Assembly (NCBI GenBank): GCA_913052435.1
Contig: CAJXDV010000011.1
Coordinates: forward strand, 1 to 16,598
DNA from: an uncultured Pelagibacteraceae bacterium
Lineage (GTDB): Bacteria > Pseudomonadota > Alphaproteobacteria > Pelagibacterales > Pelagibacteraceae
DNA: 16,598 bases
Direction: 5' to 3'
Shown: piece after piece, positions 9,547-15,803 of the stretch
Numbering within the stretch: position 1 is the first letter of the stretch
How the letters are laid out: each line of letters opens with the position of its first letter
The notes under the pieces: model-generated
What the model was told of the DNA's origin: nothing
The model's input: the letters and a program-made list of their open reading frames with translations, nothing else
Database searches by the model: none
Translations under genes and position numbers: made by a program

Positions 9547-10070
9547 TGAAGTTAAAAAAGTATTTATATAAAAAAGTTCAAAGCACCAATAACACCGCAA
9601 TAAGACTAATTAATAAAGGTTACAAAAAAGGTGCAATTTTGACGGAATGTCAGAGCAAAGGTAGAGGACGGCACGTCAATAAATGGATATCTAGAAAAGG
9701 CAATTTGTTTATGTCCCTTTTTTTTGAAATTAACAATAAACTATCTTTAAAAAAAATAACCAAACTAAATATTGCAATCATAAAAAAAATTATATCAAAA
9801 AAAGTAAAATCTAAAGTTAGTATTAAATTACCAAATGATATCTTAATTGATAAAAAAAAAGTATGTGGAATTTTACAAGAAATAATTTTTAAAAATAATA
9901 TAAAATTTTTAATAGTAGGGATTGGAATAAACATATTTAATAGTCCAAATGTAAATAAATATGAAACTACTTACTTAAATAACTATAGTAAAAAAAAAAT
10001 TAATAAAATAAAACTCTTTAAAGAAATAAATTTAAAGTACGAAAAAAATATAAATTTTTTTAAAAAATAA
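9546..10070 (+). CDS. birA: Minimal biotin--[acetyl-CoA-carboxylase] ligase (catalytic domain only)
   Basis: This enzyme forms biotinyl-AMP from biotin and ATP and transfers biotin to the carrier lysine of biotin-dependent carboxylases. Evidence is the STNN segment near the N-terminus (residues 13-16), the biotinyl-AMP loop KGRGRHVNKW (38-47), KLPNDI (94-99, usually KWPND), KVCGILQE (105-112, matching the KxxGIL(V/Q)E active-site strand) and GIGINI (125-130). There is no N-terminal helix-turn-helix, so it is probably not a BirA-type repressor. At 174 aa it also stops where the small C-terminal SH3-like domain should begin, with no remnant before coaX 5 nt downstream. The protein is extremely lysine-rich and the gene has A9 (9852-9860) and A10 (9990-9999) runs. 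It is divergent, and the function is assigned from motifs and context. Confidence 0.85.
   Translation: MKLKKYLYKKVQSTNNTAIRLINKGYKKGAILTECQSKGRGRHVNKWISRKGNLFMSLFFEINNKLSLKKITKLNIAIIKKIISKKVKSKVSIKLPNDILIDKKKVCGILQEIIFKNNIKFLIVGIGINIFNSPNVNKYETTYLNNYSKKKINKIKLFKEINLKYEKNINFFKK
9990..9999 (+). other. A10 homopolymer run within birA
   Basis: Ten consecutive A encode part of the lysine stretch SKKKI near residue 149 of the biotin ligase. A second run of nine A lies at 9852-9860. Such tracts are hot spots for replication, sequencing or transcriptional slippage. Reading -1 or +1 after the A10 run meets a stop within a few codons, so slippage here would shorten the protein and could not restore the missing C-terminal domain. 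Confidence 0.8.
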
Positions 10071-10075
10071 ATAAT

Positions 10076-10819
10076 ATGTATTTAATTGGAGATATAGGTA
10101 ACACCAATATTAAAATTTGTTTATTTAATTCTAAGCTAATATCAGTTAAAAAAATTAATTTCCCCACATCATCTTTGAATAAAAAATATCTTTACAATAA
10201 TTTAAAATTTCTGAAGAAATATAAAAATAAAATAGATACTATTTTATTTAGTTCGGTCGTTCCAAAATTATTTAAGCTTATCAAAAAAATTTTAAAAAAA
10301 ATTATAACAATACGTTGCTTAGAACTTAAAAATTGTAATTTGAATAAATTTGTTAAAATTAAAGTAAATAGAAATCAAATTGGATCTGATAGATTGGCAA
10401 ATGCAATTTCAGCAATTGATAATAAAAATAACTTTATTGTTATCGACTTTGGAACAGCAACAAATTTTGATGTGATAATAAAAAATCAGTATATTGGTGG
10501 TATTCTTGCTCCAGGTGTGCAATTATCTCTTAACAATCTTGTAGATAGGGCTTCTTTAATTCAAAATACAAAACTTGAAAAAATAAAGAACGTTATAGGA
10601 AAAAGTACTAACACAGCTATTAGATCGGGTTTTTATCATGGATATTCAGGATTAATTGACAATATAATTAAATTGATTATTAAACAAACCGGTAAATCTT
10701 TTAAGATAATTCTTACAGGTGGTTTGGCTCACTTATTCAAGAATTCAATTAAGAGAAAAGCAATTATTAAAAAAGATTTAACAATTAATGGTATTTTGAA
10801 AGTAGCTATCAAATCATAA
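10076..10819 (+). CDS. coaX: Type III pantothenate kinase
   Basis: This enzyme phosphorylates pantothenate, the first step of coenzyme A synthesis. It belongs to the ASKHA-fold CoaX/Baf family, which is unrelated to CoaA. Motifs in order are the phosphate loop GDIGNTNIKICLF (residues 5-17), QIGSDRLANA (101-110) with D105 in the position of the catalytic Asp, DFGTATNFDVI (124-134), YIGGILAPGVQLS (139-151), and LTGGLA (213-218). The length of 247 aa is near the family norm of about 255. The gene sits 5 nt after birA and 3 nt before rnj. The birA-coaX-rnj order recurs in alphaproteobacteria (recalled, not checked). Like birA it is notably rich in Lys, Ile and Asn. No strong Shine-Dalgarno is visible before the ATG. 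Confidence 0.95.
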   Translation: MYLIGDIGNTNIKICLFNSKLISVKKINFPTSSLNKKYLYNNLKFLKKYKNKIDTILFSSVVPKLFKLIKKILKKIITIRCLELKNCNLNKFVKIKVNRNQIGSDRLANAISAIDNKNNFIVIDFGTATNFDVIIKNQYIGGILAPGVQLSLNNLVDRASLIQNTKLEKIKNVIGKSTNTAIRSGFYHGYSGLIDNIIKLIIKQTGKSFKIILTGGLAHLFKNSIKRKAIIKKDLTINGILKVAIKS

Positions 10820-10822
10820 ATA

Positions 10823-12481
10823 ATGAAAGAAGAATTAATATTTTGTCCATTAGGTGGTTCTGGAGAAATTGGAATGAACATGAATTTGTTCGCATACGGA
10901 AAACCAGATAATCAAAAATGGATAATTGTTGATATAGGCGTAACTTTTGCTGATGATGCTGTACCTGGAGTCGATTTAATTTATCCAGACCCAGGATTTA
11001 TAATTGATAAAAAAGAAGATTTACTTGGAATAATATTAACACACGGGCATGAAGATCATATTGGCGCTATATCTCATATTTGGCCAAAACTTAAATGTAA
11101 AATATTTGCTACACCATTTACTTCAGCATTAATTATAGAAAAATTTAAAGAAAAAAAAATAGATATTTCAGGTTATTTAAAAATAATTAAATTAAATAGC
11201 ACACTTAAATTAAAACCATTTAAAATTGAATTTGTAACTTTAACTCATTCAATATTAGAACCCAACGGTCTTAAAATTGAAACTCCCGTGGGAAATATTT
11301 TACACACAGGAGATTGGAAATGTGATCCAGATCCATTAATCGGAGAAAACATTAATTCTAAAAGATTAAAACAAATAGGTGAAGAAGGTGTAATAGCAAT
11401 GATCTGTGACTCGACCAATGTATTTAGTGCAGGAAGAGCAGGTTCAGAATTAGATGTTCGAAAAAATATGCTGAATGTCATGCAAAGACTTAAAAAAAGA
11501 ATTATTATTACTTCATTCTCTTCTAATGTAGCGCGAATGGAAACAGTATTTCACTGTGCAAAAAAAGTTGGAAGACAAATCTCATTAGTAGGAAGATCAA
11601 TGCATAGAATTTACAAAGCAGCAAAACAATGCGGTTACCTTAAAAATATAATCGAACCAATTGACGCCAGAGAAGCAAAAAAATTTGCTCGTGAGAAAAT
11701 AATTTATTTATGCACTGGCAGCCAAGGTGAACCCATGGGTGCAATGAAAAGAATTTCAAATTATTCACATCCTGATGTTTTTATTGAAAAAAATGATGCT
11801 GTTATATTTTCTTCTAAAATTATACCTGGAAATGAAAAAAAATTATATAAATTACATAATGAATTAGTCAAAGAAGGTATTGAGGTTATTTCAGAAGAAA
11901 ATGAATTTATACATGTATCAGGTCATCCCAATCGTGAAGATTTAAGAGATATGTACAATTGGATTAAACCCAGATCTGTAATACCGGTGCATGGTGAACA
12001 TAGACATATGCTTGAACACATAAATTTTGCTAAAGAAATGCAAGTGCCTTATCCAATTAAAGTTGAAAATGGTGATATTGTTAGACTTTATCCAGGAGAT
12101 AAGCCAGAAGTGTATGACAAGGCTCCAAATGGGAGACTTTATGTTGATGGATCTATCAGTGTTGAGGAAGATTCTCAATCAATAAAAGAAAGAAAAAATA
12201 TATCTGTTAACGGTTTTATAGAGGTTACAATTTTAATAACACCAAAGGGAAATATGCACAATAGACCAGTATTAACTTTTAAAGGCCTTCCCATTTTTGA
12301 AAAAGAAGAGTTTCAATATGGTCTTGAAGAACAAATCGAAAAAACAATTAAAACATTTTCTCTAAATAACAAAAATCATGAAATAAATTTGATTGATGCT
12401 CTAAAAATTACATGTAGGAAGTTTACAAAAAAGAAAACTGGAAAAAAACCATTAACAAATATCAACCTAGTGAGAATTTAA
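10823..12481 (+). CDS. rnj: Ribonuclease J (metallo-beta-lactamase/beta-CASP family)
   Basis: This is an RNA-processing and decay enzyme with endonuclease and 5'-3' exonuclease activity in the family. At 552 aa it has the family's normal length. The zinc-binding MBL motif is complete: H74, H76, D78, H79 in LTHGHEDHIGAI, H142 in LTHSILEPNG and D164 in HTGDWK. The beta-CASP region has CDSTNVFSAGRAGSE (195-209) and YLCTGSQGEPMGAMKRI (295-311). The closing MBL part has HVSGHPNREDL (364-374), which includes H368, and PVHGEHRHM (388-396) with H390. The C-terminal domain is retained (about residues 450-552). The start lies 3 nt after coaX. The 88-nt spacer follows, so this may be the last gene of the transcription unit. 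An RNase Z-like or generic MBL hydrolase is unlikely given the beta-CASP motifs. Confidence 0.95.
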   Translation: MKEELIFCPLGGSGEIGMNMNLFAYGKPDNQKWIIVDIGVTFADDAVPGVDLIYPDPGFIIDKKEDLLGIILTHGHEDHIGAISHIWPKLKCKIFATPFTSALIIEKFKEKKIDISGYLKIIKLNSTLKLKPFKIEFVTLTHSILEPNGLKIETPVGNILHTGDWKCDPDPLIGENINSKRLKQIGEEGVIAMICDSTNVFSAGRAGSELDVRKNMLNVMQRLKKRIIITSFSSNVARMETVFHCAKKVGRQISLVGRSMHRIYKAAKQCGYLKNIIEPIDAREAKKFAREKIIYLCTGSQGEPMGAMKRISNYSHPDVFIEKNDAVIFSSKIIPGNEKKLYKLHNELVKEGIEVISEENEFIHVSGHPNREDLRDMYNWIKPRSVIPVHGEHRHMLEHINFAKEMQVPYPIKVENGDIVRLYPGDKPEVYDKAPNGRLYVDGSISVEEDSQSIKERKNISVNGFIEVTILITPKGNMHNRPVLTFKGLPIFEKEEFQYGLEEQIEKTIKTFSLNNKNHEINLIDALKITCRKFTKKKTGKKPLTNINLVRI

Positions 12482-12569
12482 TTGAACATTGCTATACTTC
12501 AATTATTTATATAATTATATATTTGTTAACTAATTATAAATATTTAAATTTGAGGAATTTATTGATCAG
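12482..12569 (+). promoter_or_regulatory. 88-nt AT-rich spacer between rnj and proS with a candidate promoter
   Basis: This is the only non-coding stretch longer than about 5 nt in the window. It contains TATAAT at 12510-12515 with TTGCTA at 12489-12494 as a possible -35 (15-nt spacing, slightly short). The surrounding sequence is almost pure A/T, so chance matches are likely. No GC-rich hairpin followed by a T tract is visible, so a Rho-independent terminator for rnj is not supported. GAGGA at 12552-12556 is a plausible ribosome binding site for proS, although its 13-nt spacing to the ATG is long. Confidence 0.35.
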
Positions 12570-13898
12570 ATGTACTTTTCAAAAGCATTTATACCGATTT
12601 TAAAAAATAATCCTGCTGAGGCTAAAATAAAATCACACCAACTTATGTTGAGAGTAGGTATGATAAAACAATCATCATCCGGAATTTATTCTTGGCTGCC
12701 TCTAGGATTTAAAGTTATGAAAAAAATCGAGCAAATAGTTAGAGAAGAACAAGATAGAATTGGCGTTCAAGAAATGTTGATGCCAACAATACAATCAAGT
12801 GAAATTTGGAAAGAAAGCGGTCGATATGAAGATTATGGTGAAGAAATGTTAAGAATCAAAGATCGCCAAAATAGAGAAATGCTTTATGGTCCAACCAATG
12901 AAGAGCTAGTTACAGAAATATTTAGATCTAGTATTAAATCATACAAATCTTTACCTCAACTTTTGTATCATATTCAATGGAAATTTAGAGATGAGCTCAG
13001 ACCACGTTTTGGAATTATGAGATGTAGAGAGTTTTATATGAAAGATGCTTATTCCTTTGATTTAAATGATGATGATGCTTCTTTTTCTTATAATAAATTT
13101 TTCCTATCTTATTTAAGAACATTTAAAAGATTAGATTTATCTGCAATTCCAATGGCAGCTGATACAGGACCTATTGGTGGAAATTTATCTCATGAGTTTA
13201 TAATTTTAGCTGATACAGGGGAAAGTAAAATTTATACAGATAAAAGAATTTTTGAAGTCGACAGCAATTCAACAATTCTTGATAAAAATTCATTAAAAAA
13301 ACTTAGAAATGAATATGAAAACTTCTATTCAGTTACAGATGAAAAATTTAACAAAAATGAATTTGAACAAAAAGTTCCGGAAGAATTCAGATTAAACACA
13401 AAAGGAATTGAGGTGGGTCACATATTCTATTTTGGTGACAAATATTCAAAACCAATGAATGCTTCTGTTGATTTTCAAGGAAAAAAAGAATTTGTAAAAA
13501 TGGGGTCTTATGGAATAGGTGTATCGAGATTAGTCGGTGCCATAATTGAAGCAAAATATGACGATAAAAATGAAATTATGAAATGGCCTTTATCTGTATC
13601 TCCTTATGATTGCGCAATAATTCCAATTATAAATAAAAATGATTCATCAAATTTAGAGAAATCGAACAAAATATTTGATTATTTAAAATCAAATAAAGTT
13701 GATCCTATTATAGATGATACCGATGAAAATATTTCAGCAAAAATTAAAAAATTTAATTTAATAGGAATTCCATTTCAGTTAATAATTGGTAAAAAAAGTG
13801 AAGGCGATCTTTTTGAGTTTAAAGAAATTGGTAAAGAAACCCAAAAACTTACAATTGAAGAAATAACCAATCAAATTAATAAATTAAAATCAAATTGA
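12570..13898 (+). CDS. proS: Prolyl-tRNA synthetase, short alphaproteobacterial type
   Basis: This class II synthetase charges tRNA-Pro with proline. At 442 aa it is the compact form. Motif 1 lies around GIYSWLPLGFKVM (residues 38-50). GPTNEELVTE (107-116) helps form the active site. Motif 2 is WKFRDELRPRFGIMRCREF (137-155), followed by MKDAYSFD, and motif 3 is GSYGIGVSRLVGAI (312-325). The anticodon-binding domain spans about residues 345-442. Between motifs 2 and 3 only a short linker of about 60-70 residues replaces the roughly 180-residue editing (INS) domain of the E. coli type. The ATG fits the usual N-terminus (SKxFxP...NPAEAKI). The TGA stop lies within the TTGA that starts lolC. Confidence 0.96.
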   Translation: MYFSKAFIPILKNNPAEAKIKSHQLMLRVGMIKQSSSGIYSWLPLGFKVMKKIEQIVREEQDRIGVQEMLMPTIQSSEIWKESGRYEDYGEEMLRIKDRQNREMLYGPTNEELVTEIFRSSIKSYKSLPQLLYHIQWKFRDELRPRFGIMRCREFYMKDAYSFDLNDDDASFSYNKFFLSYLRTFKRLDLSAIPMAADTGPIGGNLSHEFIILADTGESKIYTDKRIFEVDSNSTILDKNSLKKLRNEYENFYSVTDEKFNKNEFEQKVPEEFRLNTKGIEVGHIFYFGDKYSKPMNASVDFQGKKEFVKMGSYGIGVSRLVGAIIEAKYDDKNEIMKWPLSVSPYDCAIIPIINKNDSSNLEKSNKIFDYLKSNKVDPIIDDTDENISAKIKKFNLIGIPFQLIIGKKSEGDLFEFKEIGKETQKLTIEEITNQINKLKSN

Positions 13899-15124
13899 TC
13901 TCACAGTTAGAAAAAGAAGTAACTTTTAGATTTCTTAAAACAAGAAAAAAAGATGGTTTTATAAATGTAATATCAATCTTTTCTTTTATTGGTATTTCTC
14001 TTGGTGTTGCAGTTTTAATAATTGTAATGTCAGTGATGAATGGTTTTAGATCTGAATTAATTGATAAAATTGTCGGTTTTAATGCACATGCTGTTGTTAA
14101 ACCTTATTCCAATAAATTAATCGAGAATAGTTATATAAATCACCAAATAGAAAAAACAATAAAAAATGTTGTGACTAGTAACGATGGTGAAGGAGTGCTT
14201 TTAAACAAAACTCTAACTAAAGGATTATTGCTAAAGGGTTATTTAAATAAAGATTTTAAAAATTTAGATATCGTATTAAATGAATACTTTGAGGGTTCCA
14301 AAAATTTAATAGAAAAATCAATATCCATAGGAAAAGAATTAAGTTTTAACTTTAATTTGGATATTGGTGACAAAGTTACGATCTTGTCTCCTTCCGGAGT
14401 TCAAACTATAGTAGGGACACTTCCTAAACAAGAAACTTTTGAAATATCATCTATATTTGACAGTGGCTTAGCTGACTTTAACGAAAATGTTGCTTACATA
14501 AATTTATCTTCTTTAGAAAATTTATTTAATCATGATGAAAATAAAAGATTTTTAGAATTTTTTTTTAATGATCCAACAAATATTGAAATTCATAAAAGCA
14601 ACTTACAAAAAATATTTCCAGATGAATATGTATATACATGGTCCGATTTAAACAAATCTTTATTTTCTGCTCTTAAAATTGAAAGAAATATGATGTTTAT
14701 TATTCTATCTCTGATAATTATTGTTGCAGCTTTTAATATAATATCTGGATTAACAATTTTAGTAAAAAACAAAACTAGAGATATTGGAATATTAAAATCT
14801 ATAGGTGTTCAGAACTACTCCATTAAAAAAATTTTTTTTCTAGTTGGTTTTATTATTGGTACATCCGCAACAATATTTGGCGTTATAATCGGAACTTTAT
14901 TTTCTATATACATCGAAAATATTCGACAATTTTTGAGTACAATATTCAATGTTTCTCTTTTTCCAGAAGAAATTTATTTTTTAAATACAATGCCATCAGA
15001 ATTGAATATTCATTCAATATTATTAATATCATTTTGCTCAATATTGGTAACAATAATTGTTTCAATCTATCCAGCAGCTCAAGCATCAAAACTAGATACT
15101 GTAAAGTCTTTAAAATATGAATAA
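13895..15124 (+). CDS. lolC: Lipoprotein-releasing ABC transporter permease (LolC/LolE family), TTG start
   Basis: This inner-membrane permease works with LolD to extract outer-membrane lipoproteins and hand them to LolA. It has the FtsX/MacB-like layout: helix 1 at about residues 23-48 (GFINVISIFSFIGISLGVAV), a periplasmic domain to about 260, then helices at about 266-290, 313-340 and 372-392. It ends in the typical YPAAQASKLDTVKSLKYE. The loop QTIVGTLPKQ (170-179) resembles the LolC hook that recruits LolA. The start is TTG at 13895, overlapping the proS stop as TTGA. The first in-frame ATG falls inside helix 1 (residue 45), so it would delete the conserved N-terminus. No clear Shine-Dalgarno is visible, so translation probably relies on coupling to proS. 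LolC and LolE cannot be firmly separated here, since only one permease gene is present. Confidence 0.92.
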   Translation: MISQLEKEVTFRFLKTRKKDGFINVISIFSFIGISLGVAVLIIVMSVMNGFRSELIDKIVGFNAHAVVKPYSNKLIENSYINHQIEKTIKNVVTSNDGEGVLLNKTLTKGLLLKGYLNKDFKNLDIVLNEYFEGSKNLIEKSISIGKELSFNFNLDIGDKVTILSPSGVQTIVGTLPKQETFEISSIFDSGLADFNENVAYINLSSLENLFNHDENKRFLEFFFNDPTNIEIHKSNLQKIFPDEYVYTWSDLNKSLFSALKIERNMMFIILSLIIIVAAFNIISGLTILVKNKTRDIGILKSIGVQNYSIKKIFFLVGFIIGTSATIFGVIIGTLFSIYIENIRQFLSTIFNVSLFPEEIYFLNTMPSELNIHSILLISFCSILVTIIVSIYPAAQASKLDTVKSLKYE

Positions 15125-15803
15125 TTTTATTAATTTAATAAATATCAGTAAAAAATATTATAATAATAGGAACATTAAAGTATTGAATAATCTAAATTTT
15201 ACGTTTGAACTTGGAAAAATTTATTCAATTATTGGACCTTCCGGATCTGGTAAATCGACTTTATTAAATATTTTATCATTAATTGATAGTCCCACTTCTG
15301 GATATATTAAAATTTTAAATAATAAAATAAATTTTAGTAATAAAATTAATAATGATCAAATTAGATCTGAAAAAATTGGTATTATTTATCAAGATAAAAA
15401 TTTGCTTAATGATTTCACGGCATTGGAAAATGTTTATTTTCCAAAACTTCTTTTAACAAATAATAAAAAACAATCATTAAATGAAGCTAAAAGAATAATT
15501 AAAAAACTCGGTTTAAGCTCAAGAATAAATCATTATCCTTCAGAACTTTCAGGTGGAGAATGTCAAAGAATTGCGATTTCTAGAGCGTTAATTAATGAAC
15601 CACAAATTATACTAGCTGATGAACCAACAGGAAACTTGGATATTGAAAACGCTAAAGAAGTTTTTAAATTATTGTTTGATCTTAAAAATAAGAATAGAGT
15701 AATTATATTTGCAACCCACAATAGATATTTTGCTAATATGGCAGATTGTAAAATTCAAATGATTGGTGGTAAAATGAAAATCACCAATGCAAGACTCAGC
15801 TAG
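15117..15803 (+). CDS. lolD: Lipoprotein-releasing system ATP-binding protein
   Basis: This 228-aa ABC ATPase powers lipoprotein release with the preceding permease. All nucleotide-binding elements are present: Walker A GPSGSGKST (residues 40-48), Q-loop Q92 in IYQDKNLLNDFTALENV, signature LSGGE (144-148), Walker B IILADEP with D168 and E169, D-loop GNLD (172-175) and switch H201 in FATHN. FTALENV after the Q-loop is shared by the LolD/MacB/FtsE group. Assignment to LolD rests on the adjacent LolC-type permease. The start overlaps the end of lolC by 8 nt, and its own 3' end overlaps the dnaE start by 17 nt. Confidence 0.94.
   Translation: MNNFINLINISKKYYNNRNIKVLNNLNFTFELGKIYSIIGPSGSGKSTLLNILSLIDSPTSGYIKILNNKINFSNKINNDQIRSEKIGIIYQDKNLLNDFTALENVYFPKLLLTNNKKQSLNEAKRIIKKLGLSSRINHYPSELSGGECQRIAISRALINEPQIILADEPTGNLDIENAKEVFKLLFDLKNKNRVIIFATHNRYFANMADCKIQMIGGKMKITNARLS

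Noticed and set aside
9650..9934. 94-codon minus-strand ORF inside birA
   Set aside because: It is the antisense of the lysine-rich birA sequence (giving Phe/Ile-rich protein) and has no recognisable motif. The sense strand has clear ligase motifs.
10000..10075. Possible frameshifted C-terminal domain of birA
   Set aside because: Both other frames stop within a few codons of the A10 run, and coaX begins at 10076. There is no room or residue for a hidden domain.
12505..12525. Palindromic TATAATTATA-type sequence as an operator or terminator
   Set aside because: Short A/T-only palindromes are expected by chance in this composition. There is no GC stem and no dedicated T tract.
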